Below, in pieces: positions 8,545 through 17,993 of a stretch of 64,000 bases of DNA. Source of the DNA: Ga0077555 sp046154645 (GTDB lineage: Bacteria > Pseudomonadota > Alphaproteobacteria > Rhizobiales > Hyphomicrobiaceae); the NCBI GenBank assembly GCA_046154645.1, contig JBJXDZ010000098.1, forward strand, positions 71,341 to 135,340. The letters run 5' to 3'. The position numbers and the translations under genes are program-made. The notes under the pieces were generated by a model. It made no database searches, was not told the origin of the DNA, and saw nothing but the letters and a program-made list of their open reading frames with translations. How positions within the stretch are numbered: the first letter of the stretch is position 1; each line of letters starts with the position of its first letter.

Positions 8545-10647
8545 ATGGCCAAGGTCGATCATCGGATAGAGGGCGCCGTCGCGGTCCTGACGCTATCGAA
8601 TGCCCCCGTCAATGCGCTTGCGCATGGGGTCCGTGAAGGCCTCGCCAAGGCCATAACCGCGGCCAACGCCGATCCCGCCATCAAGGCCATCGTCATTACT
8701 GGCGAAGGCCGTGCCTTCTCCGCCGGCGCCGATATCGCTGAGTTCCGGGCTGGTCTCAAGGCACCGGGATTGCCTGAGGTCATCGACCAGATCGAAGCCT
8801 CGACCAAACCGGTGATCGCAGCGATCAACGGCTTGGCACTCGGCGGCGGGCTTGAGGTGGCACTCGGCTGTCACTACCGGGTCGCAGCGAAAGGCGTAAC
8901 GCAATTGGGTCTGCCCGAGGTGAAGATCGGCATCCTGCCCGGCGCCGGCGGCACGCAACGGCTGCCGCGCATCGTCGGCGTCGAGCCGGCCCTGGATCTC
9001 ATTGTCAGCGGCAATCCAACAACGGCTGTCTCGGCGGCAAAGGTTGGCCTCGTCGATCAGCTTGCCGATGGCGACGTGGTTGTAGCCGCCATTGCCTTTG
9101 CCAAGGGGTTGATCCAGGGCGGCAAGGGCGCGCGGCCGACCAGCGCCAAGATCATTGATGCGACGTCCGTGCCAGCAGATGTGTTCGACAAGCGCATCGC
9201 GGCACTCGGCAAGCATCCTTCCGGCCCCATGGCAGCGCGGCACTGCATCGAGGCGGTGCGGGCATCCGTCGGCAGCACGTACAAGGACGGCGTTGCCAAA
9301 GAACAGAAGCTTTTCGCAGAACTGGCGGCGAGCCCTTATGCGAAGGCGCTGCAATACGCCTTCTTCGCCGAACGCAAAGCCGCTGATGTTCCCGATCTCG
9401 GGCCCGACGTGAAGCCGCGCGAGGTCAAGTCCGTCGGCATCATCGGCGCCGGCACCATGGGGGTTGGCATTGCGCTGGCCTTCCTGGCCGCGAAACTGCC
9501 GGTGACGCTGATTGAACTGCAGCAAGATGCCTTGGACCGTGCCGTGGCGCGCATCAAGGAGAGCATTGACCGCGACGTGGCGCGCAAGCGCATCTCGGTC
9601 GACGATGGCGTCGCCCGCTTCGTGTTGCTGCGACCAAGCGTGAAGCTCGAAGACCTGGCCAAGGTCGACTTCATCATCGAAGCCGTATTCGAACAGCTTG
9701 CGGTCAAGAAGAAAGTGTTTACTGCGCTCGACAAGATCGCCAAGCCCGGTGCTGTGCTCGCCAGCAATACCTCGACACTGGATGTCGACGCCATTGCCTC
9801 GGCGACGCGCCGGCCGGGCGATGTGGTCGGCACGCACTTTTTCTCGCCAGCCAACATCATGCGCCTGCTCGAGGTCGTGCGCGGCCAGGCCACCGCGAAG
9901 GATACGTTGGCCACTGCCATGGCCGTCGCCAAGCGCATCGGCAAGGTCGGCGTTGTGGCAGGCAATTGCTTCGGCTTCATCGGCAATCGTATGATCGAGG
10001 AATATCTCGAGGAAGTGCAGGCGATGATGCTGGAAGGCGCCACACCGACGGAGATCGACAGTGCGCTCGAGGCCTGGGGCTTTGCCATGGGGCCCAACGC
10101 CATGATGGATCTCGCCGGCATCGACGTTGGTTACATGATCCGGCGCGAGCACAAGTTTACTGCCGAGCGCATGCAGCTTTACGCCGTCACCGACAAGATC
10201 TCGGAGATGGGCCGGCACGGCCAGAAAACCGGCAAGGGCTATCACCTCTACGACAAGGATCGCAAACGCCTGCCCGATCCGGAGGTCGTGGCCATGTTCG
10301 AGAAGGAAGCGGAAGCAAGGGGCATCACGCGACGTAAGATCGCCCCCGAGGAGATCGTGGCGCGCTGCCTGCTGCGGCTGATCAACGAGGGCACCAAGCT
10401 GCTCGATGAGCGGATCGCTATCAGGCCTTCCGATATCGATACCATCTATCTCACAGGCTATGGCTTCCCGGCCTGGCGCGGTGGGCCGATGTGGCAAGCT
10501 GAGAATGTGCTTGGCCTCAAAGCCTGTCACGAGCGCATGAAGGCTTTGGAGGCGGAGTATGGTCCGCGCTGGAAGCCGGCCCCAGCATTCGAACGTGCGG
10601 CCAAGGCCACGGCCAGCTCGAGCAATCCGGTGACGGCAAAAGGATAA
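8545..10647 (+). CDS. Bifunctional enoyl-CoA hydratase / 3-hydroxyacyl-CoA dehydrogenase
   Basis: A 700-residue two-domain beta-oxidation enzyme. The crotonase half (about residues 1-200) shows GEGRAFSAGADIAEF and GGGLEVALGCHYRVA, the oxyanion-hole region, then LPEVKIGILPGAGGTQRLPR. The dehydrogenase half starts near 295 with the NAD-binding loop VGIIGAGTMGVGIA, followed by GTHFFSPANIMRLLEVVRG with the catalytic His near 430 and GNCFGFIGNRM. The length matches the FadJ/peroxisomal bifunctional type. AGGAGG lies 8 bases before the chosen ATG. The next gene, an acyl-CoA dehydrogenase, starts 10 bases after the stop, so the two form an operon. No thiolase gene is adjacent. Confidence 0.95.
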   Translation: MAKVDHRIEGAVAVLTLSNAPVNALAHGVREGLAKAITAANADPAIKAIVITGEGRAFSAGADIAEFRAGLKAPGLPEVIDQIEASTKPVIAAINGLALGGGLEVALGCHYRVAAKGVTQLGLPEVKIGILPGAGGTQRLPRIVGVEPALDLIVSGNPTTAVSAAKVGLVDQLADGDVVVAAIAFAKGLIQGGKGARPTSAKIIDATSVPADVFDKRIAALGKHPSGPMAARHCIEAVRASVGSTYKDGVAKEQKLFAELAASPYAKALQYAFFAERKAADVPDLGPDVKPREVKSVGIIGAGTMGVGIALAFLAAKLPVTLIELQQDALDRAVARIKESIDRDVARKRISVDDGVARFVLLRPSVKLEDLAKVDFIIEAVFEQLAVKKKVFTALDKIAKPGAVLASNTSTLDVDAIASATRRPGDVVGTHFFSPANIMRLLEVVRGQATAKDTLATAMAVAKRIGKVGVVAGNCFGFIGNRMIEEYLEEVQAMMLEGATPTEIDSALEAWGFAMGPNAMMDLAGIDVGYMIRREHKFTAERMQLYAVTDKISEMGRHGQKTGKGYHLYDKDRKRLPDPEVVAMFEKEAEARGITRRKIAPEEIVARCLLRLINEGTKLLDERIAIRPSDIDTIYLTGYGFPAWRGGPMWQAENVLGLKACHERMKALEAEYGPRWKPAPAFERAAKATASSSNPVTAKG

Positions 10648-10656
10648 CGTCGCGAT

Positions 10657-12459
10657 ATGGCGCATCTCGTCGATCGGCGGCATCTGGATTTCGTGCTCGA
10701 CGAAGTGCTGGGACTTGGCGACGTCCTGGCGCTGCCGCGCTTCAACGCTCATTATCGTGCCGGCGCAGCACAGATCATCGATACAGCAGAGCAATTGGCG
10801 GAGGATCAGTTCCGACCAAGCCTGCGGCATGTCGATGACAACGAGCCGCGCCTCGAGAACGGACGCGTGGTGTTGCCAACGGCCATCGAAACGGCGCTGA
10901 CGGCCTTTAGTGCGCAGGGCTTCTTCGGCATGACCGCGACTGCCGAGCTTGGTGGCTTAGGGTTGCCGCGCCTGGTGGCGAACGCCGCGTTCCTGCAGTT
11001 CCAGGCCGCCAACGTATCCATCGCCAACTACGCCTTGCTGTCGATGAGTGCGGCGGAGTTGCTGGCGGTACACGCGACAGTTGCGCAGCAGGCTCGCTAT
11101 CTGGCGCCGATGCTCGAGGGCCGCTTCTTCGGCACCATGGCGCTCTCGGAACCGGGCGCGGGATCATCGCTGGGTGACATCACGACCAGCGCCAAGCCGC
11201 TGGCAGATGGCCGCTACGCGCTGCGCGGCACCAAGATGTGGATCTCGGGCGGCGAGCACGACATGGGCGAGAACATCGTGCATCTGATGCTCGCTCGTAT
11301 CGAGGGCGCGGCCAAAGGCGTCAAGGGTTTGTCGCTGTTCATCGTGCCACGCAAGCGACTCGATGAGGCCGGGCACCCTGCCGTATGGAACAACATCGCG
11401 TTGGCCGGGCTCAATCACAAAATGGGCCAGCGCGGCACGGTCAACACAGTGCTGAATATCGGCGAGGGCGGCGACTGCATCGGCGAGATCGTGGGTCGGC
11501 CCGGTGACGGCCTCGCCTGCATGTTCACGATGATGAACGAAGCGCGCATTGGCGTGTCGATGGGCTCGGTGGCACATGCGAGTGCCGCATTCCAGCATGC
11601 GCTGGCCTACGCGCGCGAACGCCGGCAAGGCCGCCTTCCTGACCAGAAGGACCCCGCCAGCCCGCAAGTGCCACTCGTCCAGCACGCCGACGTGCGGCGC
11701 ATGCTGTTGCAGCAGAAGGCGGCGGCGGAAGGCGGCATTGCCTTCGGTCTCCTGCTCGCCAAGTTTGCCGATCTCAAGGCCGCGGCATCAACGCCGGATG
11801 CCTGCGCAGAGGCCGGTCTGCTGCTTGATCTGCTCACTCCAGTGTTCAAGGCGTGGATCTCGGAGGAGTGCCTCACCGCCAACTGGAACGCCATGCAGGT
11901 GCTCGGCGGCGCCGGCTATACACGCGATCATCCGGTGGAGCTGCACTACCGCGACAACCGGCTCAATCCCATCCATGAGGGCACCAACGGCATCCAGGCT
12001 ATCGACTTGCTGGGTCGCAAGCTTGTCATGGCGGAAGGGCGGGCCATCCGGTTGCTGCTCGACGAGATGCGCGGCACCTTGAGTTCGGCCAGAGTGGCGA
12101 ATCTACCCGCCCAGCTGGCGCAGCAGATGCGCCGTGCCATCCAATGGATCGACGAGGCCCTGCGCCATCTGAGTGTGATCAAGTCTGAAGGTGGCCAGAC
12201 CCGCCAACTTGCCTTCGCGCACGACGTCATGGAACTGGTCGGCGCCACAACCTTCGCGTGGGTCTGGTTTCTCCAGGCACAGGCCGCGACGCGTGCATTG
12301 GAACGCCTGCTGCCGATTGAATCCGAATTCCATCAGGGCTTGATCCGCACCTGCGAATTTGTCTTCGCGACGGTCCTGCCCCGCGCCAAAGCCGCACTTG
12401 ACAGGATCGAAAGCCGAACGTCGGTTGTAGCCGACATCACCGAAGCCGGCCTCGGCTGA
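10657..12459 (+). CDS. Acyl-CoA dehydrogenase (approximately 600-residue, C-terminally extended type)
   Basis: A 600-residue flavoprotein that introduces the 2,3 double bond into acyl-CoA. The signature MALSEPGAGSSLGDITTSAKP is near residue 160 and the FAD/substrate segment GTKMWISGGEHDM near 195. LNHKMGQRGTVNTVLNIGEG is near 253, and GGAGYTRDHPVELHYRDNRL with HEGTNGIQAIDLL near 420-450 corresponds to the catalytic-Glu region. About 150 further residues form the helical C-terminal domain found in the long FadE/AcdA-like class. It is directly downstream of the hydratase/dehydrogenase gene and probably transcribed with it. Confidence 0.93.
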   Translation: MAHLVDRRHLDFVLDEVLGLGDVLALPRFNAHYRAGAAQIIDTAEQLAEDQFRPSLRHVDDNEPRLENGRVVLPTAIETALTAFSAQGFFGMTATAELGGLGLPRLVANAAFLQFQAANVSIANYALLSMSAAELLAVHATVAQQARYLAPMLEGRFFGTMALSEPGAGSSLGDITTSAKPLADGRYALRGTKMWISGGEHDMGENIVHLMLARIEGAAKGVKGLSLFIVPRKRLDEAGHPAVWNNIALAGLNHKMGQRGTVNTVLNIGEGGDCIGEIVGRPGDGLACMFTMMNEARIGVSMGSVAHASAAFQHALAYARERRQGRLPDQKDPASPQVPLVQHADVRRMLLQQKAAAEGGIAFGLLLAKFADLKAAASTPDACAEAGLLLDLLTPVFKAWISEECLTANWNAMQVLGGAGYTRDHPVELHYRDNRLNPIHEGTNGIQAIDLLGRKLVMAEGRAIRLLLDEMRGTLSSARVANLPAQLAQQMRRAIQWIDEALRHLSVIKSEGGQTRQLAFAHDVMELVGATTFAWVWFLQAQAATRALERLLPIESEFHQGLIRTCEFVFATVLPRAKAALDRIESRTSVVADITEAGLG

Positions 12460-12580
12460 ACCTCGGTCAGCGGCTGCCCTCATACCCAGCTGTGTCGCCC
12501 TGCCGGGTTGCCTCCGGCTGGCTTGGCACGTAAGAGTGACAGCTCAATTTTCCCAGCGATCACACCTCCAGGGGGCCACT

Positions 12581-13765
12581 ATGACCGTCGCCAACGGACG
12601 CGAATTCCTTGCCATTCCGGGCCCGACCAACGTGCCGGACGCCGTGCTGCAGGCGATGAACCGGCCCGCGATCGACCTCTATACTGGCGAGATGATCGGG
12701 CTCACGGCCGGCTTGCTCGAGGATCTGCCGAAGCTGTTCCGCACCAAGGGGCAGGTGTACATCTACGCCGCCAACGGCCACGGCGGCTGGGAAGCGGCAC
12801 TGACCAACGTGCTCTCCAAGGGCGACAAGATCCTGGTGCTCGAGAGCGGACGCTTTGCCATCGGCTGGGGCGAGATGGCCCGCATGATGGGCGTCGAAAT
12901 CGAAATGGTGCCGCAGGACGTGCGCAAGGCCGTCGACCCCGCCGCCGTCGCCGCGCATCTCGCCAAAGACAAGGCGCACAAGATCAAGGCCATTCTCGTC
13001 GTGCAGATCGACACCGCCTCGGGCGTGGTCAACGATCTCCTGGCCATCCGCAAGGCCATCGATTCAGTAAAGCATCCCGCCATGCTGATGGTCGACACGG
13101 TGGCCTCGCTCGGCTGCATGCCGTTCGAGATGGACGCCTGGGGCATCGACGTGGCGATGGCCGGTTCGCAGAAGGGCCTCATGACACCGCCGGGCATCGC
13201 GCTGGTTGCAGCTTCAGGCAAGGCGATGGAAGCGCACAAGACCGCAGGGCTGCGCTCGCTCTACTGGGATTGGACGGCGCGCGATGGCGTCGAGCACTAC
13301 AACAAGTATTGCGGAACACCGCCGATGCATACGGTGTTCGGCCTGCGCAAAGCCCTCGACATGATTTTCGCCGAAGGTCTGGAGAATGTCTTTCGCCGTC
13401 ACGCCTTGCTCGCCGAGGCGACGCGCCGTGCTGTCTCCCGTTGGGAGGAAGGCCAGGTGCTGTCCATGAACATCATCAACCCAGCCGATCGCTCGAACTC
13501 GATCACCAATGTCTTGACGCAAGGCCGTGATCCCAAGCCGCTGCTGGATTTCTGCCGCGAGAAGTGCGGCGTCGTCGTCGGGCAAGGCATTGGCCAGCTT
13601 GCCGGCAAGGCGATCCGCATCGCGCACATGGGACACACCAATGCGCCGATGGTGCTCGGCACGCTGTCGGCAATCGAGATCGGACTGAAGTCCATGAAGA
13701 TTCCGCACGGCGACGGCGGCGTCTCCGCGGCGATCGAGTATCTCGGCCAGGAAGTGAAGGCCTGA
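12581..13765 (+). CDS. sgaA: Serine-glyoxylate aminotransferase (class V PLP enzyme)
   Basis: A 394-residue class V aminotransferase beginning MTVANGREFLAIPGPTNVPD, the typical N-terminus of serine-glyoxylate/alanine-glyoxylate aminotransferases. The PLP lysine is in AGSQKGLMTPPG near residue 196, preceded by VDTVASLGCMPFEMDAWGID. It transfers the amino group of serine to glyoxylate, giving hydroxypyruvate and glycine. AGGGGG 6 bases before 12581 decides the start over an in-frame ATG at 12536. A DUF4147-type glycerate kinase occurs at 41967; together they supply the serine-to-2-phosphoglycerate arm of C2/serine-cycle metabolism once hydroxypyruvate is reduced elsewhere. Confidence 0.92.
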   Translation: MTVANGREFLAIPGPTNVPDAVLQAMNRPAIDLYTGEMIGLTAGLLEDLPKLFRTKGQVYIYAANGHGGWEAALTNVLSKGDKILVLESGRFAIGWGEMARMMGVEIEMVPQDVRKAVDPAAVAAHLAKDKAHKIKAILVVQIDTASGVVNDLLAIRKAIDSVKHPAMLMVDTVASLGCMPFEMDAWGIDVAMAGSQKGLMTPPGIALVAASGKAMEAHKTAGLRSLYWDWTARDGVEHYNKYCGTPPMHTVFGLRKALDMIFAEGLENVFRRHALLAEATRRAVSRWEEGQVLSMNIINPADRSNSITNVLTQGRDPKPLLDFCREKCGVVVGQGIGQLAGKAIRIAHMGHTNAPMVLGTLSAIEIGLKSMKIPHGDGGVSAAIEYLGQEVKA

Positions 13766-14090
13766 AGGACGCGCTCACGTGCGCGTGCTGATGTCTTCGC
13801 TGAACGAGTGCATGCGGTCCAAGCACGCGTGCACAGTAGCGGCCACGCAGGGTGGCCCCCCGTCGGCTGTGCCTAAGGTGCGCCATTAGAGGTCAAGTAG
13901 CGCAACCCGTCGAGAGGCCATGCGCAAGGCGACCCGCTAGCCAGCACGGGCGATTCGATTCTCAGCTCAGGAAGGATGGCAGCCCGGCCCGTGGTGCGGG
14001 CACAAGCGAGTGTCGCATGGCCCTCAACGAAGGCGAGGCAGCCCGCAGGGACCGCCTCGCCGCATTCATCTCAGTTCAAGCCCGCTGGAG
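13766..14090. other. Convergent intergenic region without a recognised gene
   Basis: The 325 bases between the convergent aminotransferase and TRAP-binding-protein genes hold no convincing coding frame. A stretch near 13885-13975 has tRNA-like words (GTAGCGCAAC and ATTCGATTC), but the would-be T-stem arms are not complementary, so it is at best a relic. No clear hairpin followed by a U-run was seen. Confidence 0.5.
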
Positions 14091-15203
14091 TTACTTCTGC
14101 GGCGGGAAATAGTGGTCCGCCTGCAAGGTGTAAGGCGGGAACATGAAGCGCTTGGCCGGAACGACTTTTGCGGCATAGGCCTTCTGCGAATCGAACACCT
14201 TCTTGAAGAAGGGATTCTTGGCCGATTCGGCCGCCGCAATCTCATCCCACGCCTTGAGGAAGGCGATGTTGATCTCGGGCGGGGTCTGCAGAATCTTGAC
14301 GCCGTGCTTGGTCTGCATCTCCTCGATGGCGTCGGCATTCTGCTTCTGCCACTTGGCGCCCCAGCGCACGAAGGTGTCGTTGACGGCTGAACGGATGATC
14401 TCCTGATGGGCCGGCGCCAAGCTGTCCCAGACTTCCTTGTTGATGATCAACTCGCCGATCGAAGCGCTTTCGTGCATGCCCGGTGTGTAGTGGTTCTTCC
14501 AGATCAGATGCAGTCCGAGGCGCAGGTCCTCGACGCCACCCACCCACTCGGCGCAATCAATGGCACTGCGCTCGGCGGCGGGACCGATTTCGCCACCCGG
14601 CATGTTGACGACGGCCATGCCCATCTTGGCGTAAATCTCACCGACGATACCTGTCTGGCGGCACTTCATGCCCTTGAAGTCGGCGAGCGAAGTAATCGGC
14701 TTCCTGAACCAGCCCAGCGCTTGCGGGCTCGACGGCATGATCGGGAAGGCGACGACATTGAGCTTCAGCTCTTTCTGGTAGAACTCCCACCACAACTCGA
14801 GCCCGCCGGCCTCATATATCCAGCCCAGGAAGTCCATGTGGTCCATGCCGACGATGCCGGCTGGCGTGTTCGAGAACAGGGTGGCGGCCTTGTTCTTGCC
14901 GACCCAGTAATAAGAAATGCCGTGACCGCCATCGATCACCTTCTTGCTGGTCGCATCGAGGATTTCGAAAGCTGGCACAACCTGACCGGCCGGAGCGGCG
15001 TCGATCTTCAAGCTGCCGCCGGTCATCTTCTCGACGCGCTCGGCGAAATACTTGAAGTTGTCCTGCAGCGTCAGGTTTGCAGGCCACGTGGACTGCATCT
15101 TGAGTTGGCGGGGTGCGGGTTGCTGGGCGGCGACGGGTCCGCCCCATGCGATCGCAGCAGCGGTCATGAGCGCGACCGCAGACGTCAACTTATTGGAAAG
15201 CAT
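14091..15203 (-). CDS. TRAP transporter substrate-binding protein (DctP/TakP-like)
   Basis: A 370-residue secreted solute-binding protein. The first about 25 residues form a signal peptide (charged start, then SAVALMTAAAIAWGGPVAA, cleaved before QQPAP). The mature part has the DctP fold with STWPANLTLQDNFKYFAERV, then FKGMKCRQTGIVGEIYAKMG and the conserved Arg used to bind a carboxylate. The YYWVGK and MDHMDFLGWIY segments resemble TakP-type alpha-keto-acid binders (inference). GGGAGT precedes the ATG. No DctQ or DctM membrane subunits lie beside it, so it must use permease subunits encoded elsewhere. Confidence 0.9.
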   Translation of the reverse strand: MLSNKLTSAVALMTAAAIAWGGPVAAQQPAPRQLKMQSTWPANLTLQDNFKYFAERVEKMTGGSLKIDAAPAGQVVPAFEILDATSKKVIDGGHGISYYWVGKNKAATLFSNTPAGIVGMDHMDFLGWIYEAGGLELWWEFYQKELKLNVVAFPIMPSSPQALGWFRKPITSLADFKGMKCRQTGIVGEIYAKMGMAVVNMPGGEIGPAAERSAIDCAEWVGGVEDLRLGLHLIWKNHYTPGMHESASIGELIINKEVWDSLAPAHQEIIRSAVNDTFVRWGAKWQKQNADAIEEMQTKHGVKILQTPPEINIAFLKAWDEIAAAESAKNPFFKKVFDSQKAYAAKVVPAKRFMFPPYTLQADHYFPPQK

Positions 15204-15560
15204 AGAGACTCCCTGGATGATGGCGGCCCCGTGCGGCAGAGTAGGCTCTGCGCTTCGCGCCTGGCGCCTGGAGGGCGCTCGTGTGTTTGCTGTGCCGCTG
15301 CTGCAACACTGCAGCAAACGATACGCTTGCGGGGCGGCGCTGGATTAGCGGTTTGGCAGCGCCCTGTCGAGTACCCCCAGCCGTCAAACAGCCTGGAACT
15401 GCAGAGACTTTAGGCTGATTTCCAGTGTCATTTCGGATCCCGGCCTGCCCAAGGGTTCACTGACGCCGACGTCTGCATCGCGGGCGAATCGTCGCGACAG
15501 TGACAGGTCCATCCCATAATAATTGTTGGGGTGTGGATTGGGGACACGGGGCACGAGACC
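15204..15560. other. Divergent promoter region between TRAP-binding-protein and membrane-protein genes
   Basis: A non-coding stretch of 357 bases between two divergent genes. It holds the palindromic motif at 15299-15316 (separate entry) and an AT-richer patch around 15510-15530 (CATAATAATTGTTGG) that could contain a promoter for the rightward gene. No RNA gene is evident. Confidence 0.45.
15299..15316. promoter_or_regulatory. Operator-like inverted repeat upstream of the TRAP-binding-protein gene
   Basis: A perfect 7-bp inverted repeat TGCTGCA-N4-TGCAGCA, with a second inverted pair GTTTGCTG (15285-15292) and CAGCAAAC (15312-15319) overlapping it. It lies about 96-118 bases upstream of the TRAP gene start, a suitable place for a repressor or activator of the transporter gene. 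No regulator gene is adjacent. Confidence 0.35.
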
Positions 15561-17420
15561 ATGCGTGAGTTAGCCTCCCAGCCGACGGTGCTGCGAACCG
15601 GCGGTCGGTTCTTCGAGTATCTCTTCGGCCGCAACCTGTTGATCGGCCTTGCATCCATGATGCTGCTGGTCATTTCCGGGTACGCGACCTGGAGCGGCAT
15701 GAACGACTTCATCATCGGGGCCTCGTCGGCCTCCAAGGGACGTGAGTTGCCGGGTGGGTTCTCCGTCTCTCACACGCATCTCGTCGTCGCTGTCACCGTG
15801 GCGTTGACGTTCCTGATGTGGATCTCGCTGCGCGAAGCCATCGGCAAGGAGCGCAAGTTCACCGAGCGGCTGATCACGTTCCCGCTCTACATTTTCCTGG
15901 TGCTGTGGTCCGTCGGCTTTGGCTACGGCTTCTGGTGGAGCCTGATTGCCGGCGAGGAGGCGACGCGCACCGGCCTCTCGAGCCTGCAAGAGGATGCGCG
16001 CGATGCCGGTGCAGCGGTGGCGGCCCGGCTTGATGCCGTACGCGCTCAGATCGAAAGTGTCGCCACCTGGTCCGACAGCCAGATGACCGTCGAAGAGACG
16101 CGGGGCGGCAGCTGCGGCGTGGCGTCGGGTGCCGGTCGCGGCCCCCTCTACAATGCCCGGCGACAGGTGCGCGACGCCGTCTCCTCGATCCGCGACAGTG
16201 TCACCAAGTCGTGGATCACACCGGTTCAGATCGAGCTGGACCTATTGAGAAAGAATGCCGCCGGCCTGGAGGGCGATGGGGCGGAGGATCGCCAGAAGCG
16301 CTTTGAGGCCATGGCATCCCAGATCCGGGGCAGTGCACGCAATATCGCCAGCCGCAGCAATGAGCTCGGCAAGGCGACCGCGTCCAGCATGCGTGGCCTT
16401 GCCGATCAGGTGGCTATCCCACCCAACACCAGTGGCTTCACCTGCCACGATCCGCAGCTCGCCCAGCGTTTGCGACAAGCCGCCGAGCAGGCCGCCGAGC
16501 CGGCCAAGCTGCAGCTGCGCGAGGTGGTCTTCAACGAGGGACCGGCTGGCGTCGCCAACGCGGTCAAGAACCTGTGGACCAACATGGGGTCCTACTTCGC
16601 CAATCTGGCCCGCTATGTATTCACTGGCGGCAAGAGCAGCGGCGATCACACCTCGAGCGGCGAGCCCATTACGGGGCGTGACATGATTGCCTTGCTCGCC
16701 ACAATCGGCATTGACCTTGGCCTGTTCGTGCTGGCCTTGCTCGACCGGCCGGCTGCCTTCCAACGCCGCGACGGGCTCGAAGACAACACGGCGCGCCTGC
16801 ATCTGCCGTCGAAGGATGTCGTGCGCCAGCTGGCGGCCGCCTTCCAGACCGCGATCGGACGCGCCCAGGATCGCGACATCGAATGGGTGCGCCAGCATTT
16901 CATCCATCACAACGGCGCCTCCTATTTCGTCACCCCCAATCTCTATGGCGTGGTGAAAGACGGGCCCAACAGTAAAAAGGAAGAAAAGTGGGCGTTGGCT
17001 CTCAATCAACTTGCCGGCGTCATGGAGGACGTCAAACTGGTGCGCACGGTGTCGGCGAAGGAACTCGAGGCGTTCTTGAAGGACGAATCGCGGGGTTCGC
17101 TGAGCGATCTATCAGCGGCGCGCAAGGCCTGGCGCGAGAAGAACAACAAGGGCGGCGACAACAAGGATCTGGCGCCCATTCGCAATCACGGACTTTTGTC
17201 CAAGGCCGAACGGGCGCTCGACATCGCCGGCTGGAGTGAGGAATCGAAGCGCGACATCGAAGTCTACCGCATCGTCGATGTCGATGGCCTCACCCCCTTA
17301 CTGAGCCTGCTCAGCGATACCTCGATCGAGCGGGAGCTGAAAGCTACTCCGGCCGTCAGCGCCGCGGCGTTACCCGACAACAAGCCACCCCTGGCGCTGG
17401 AGAACAAGGGCCGGGCCTGA
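15561..17420 (+). CDS. Membrane protein of unknown function with long soluble/coiled-coil segment
   Basis: A 619-residue protein not recognised as a named family. There are three transmembrane helices in the first about 130 residues (LLIGLASMMLLVISGYATW, HLVVAVTVALTFLMWISL, FPLYIFLVLWSVGFGYGFWW) and a fourth near 375-395 (MIALLATIGIDLGLFVLALL). The region between is Ala/Arg/Glu-rich and probably helical or coiled-coil. A soluble C-terminal domain of about 200 residues follows the last helix. The ATG at 15561 is preferred, but an in-frame GTG at 15531 is possible. It stands alone between divergent and convergent neighbours. Confidence 0.75.
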   Translation: MRELASQPTVLRTGGRFFEYLFGRNLLIGLASMMLLVISGYATWSGMNDFIIGASSASKGRELPGGFSVSHTHLVVAVTVALTFLMWISLREAIGKERKFTERLITFPLYIFLVLWSVGFGYGFWWSLIAGEEATRTGLSSLQEDARDAGAAVAARLDAVRAQIESVATWSDSQMTVEETRGGSCGVASGAGRGPLYNARRQVRDAVSSIRDSVTKSWITPVQIELDLLRKNAAGLEGDGAEDRQKRFEAMASQIRGSARNIASRSNELGKATASSMRGLADQVAIPPNTSGFTCHDPQLAQRLRQAAEQAAEPAKLQLREVVFNEGPAGVANAVKNLWTNMGSYFANLARYVFTGGKSSGDHTSSGEPITGRDMIALLATIGIDLGLFVLALLDRPAAFQRRDGLEDNTARLHLPSKDVVRQLAAAFQTAIGRAQDRDIEWVRQHFIHHNGASYFVTPNLYGVVKDGPNSKKEEKWALALNQLAGVMEDVKLVRTVSAKELEAFLKDESRGSLSDLSAARKAWREKNNKGGDNKDLAPIRNHGLLSKAERALDIAGWSEESKRDIEVYRIVDVDGLTPLLSLLSDTSIERELKATPAVSAAALPDNKPPLALENKGRA

Positions 17421-17450
17421 GCGCCGTCGCATGAGATTGAGCCGCCCCGC

Positions 17451-17993
17451 CTATGACTGTTCGGGCGGTGGGCGGCGCTTAGGGTCGACGGTGCGCTCTT
17501 CCAGGCGCTCAAACTCGCCTTCGATGACCGGACCCTCGCCACTGCCGTTGGTCCAGCCGCGCCGCGCTTCGGGGCCGGCCGCCTGGGGCCCGCCTTCCTT
17601 CGCGCGCGGACCAGGTCGCCTGCCATCGACTTCGCTCAATCCGAACACACGCTGCAGCAGCAGCCGGGCCAGGAATTGACGCAGTGGCGGCAACATCAGC
17701 ACCAGACCGACGGCATCGGCGCACAAGCCTGGTGTGATGAGCAGGATCCCGGCCGTCGCGACCAGGGCACCATCCATCATCGGCGCCAGCGGCGTCTCTC
17801 CGCGCGCCATCGCCTCCTGGACCTTGTACGTGGCCTTCAGGCCATGGCGCATCAGCACCGCAGTGCCGATAAGGCCGGTGGCAATGACGATGCCCAATGT
17901 CCACCAAAAGCCCAAGGCATTGCCGGCCTTGATCAGCACCGCGATCTCGATCAGCGGCCAGGCAATCAGCAGCAGCAGCCAGGCCAAACTCAT
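17451..17993 (-). CDS. fxsA: FxsA family membrane protein
   Basis: A 180-residue cytoplasmic-membrane protein of the FxsA family. Residues 5-27 and 27-45 form the first hydrophobic pair (LAWLLLLIAWPLIEIAVLIKAG, then WWTLGIVIATGLIGTAVL). The family motif GETPLAPMMDGALVATAGILLITPGLCADAVGLVLMLPP covers about 65-103. The hydrophilic tail after 120 is rich in Gly, Arg and Glu. E. coli FxsA moderates phage T7 exclusion by the F plasmid; its wider role is unknown. It is divergent from the Tim44-domain gene, a linkage often seen in alphaproteobacteria. Confidence 0.9.
   Translation of the reverse strand: MSLAWLLLLIAWPLIEIAVLIKAGNALGFWWTLGIVIATGLIGTAVLMRHGLKATYKVQEAMARGETPLAPMMDGALVATAGILLITPGLCADAVGLVLMLPPLRQFLARLLLQRVFGLSEVDGRRPGPRAKEGGPQAAGPEARRGWTNGSGEGPVIEGEFERLEERTVDPKRRPPPEQS

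Noticed and set aside
8593..10830. 745-codon open frame antisense to the hydratase/dehydrogenase gene
   Set aside because: The sense strand encodes an unmistakable bifunctional enzyme with a strong ribosome-binding site; the antisense frame has no family features.
13885..13975. tRNA-like stretch with GTAGCGCAAC and ATTCGATTC words
   Set aside because: The bases flanking the would-be T-loop are not complementary and no acceptor stem can be formed, so it is not a functional tRNA gene.
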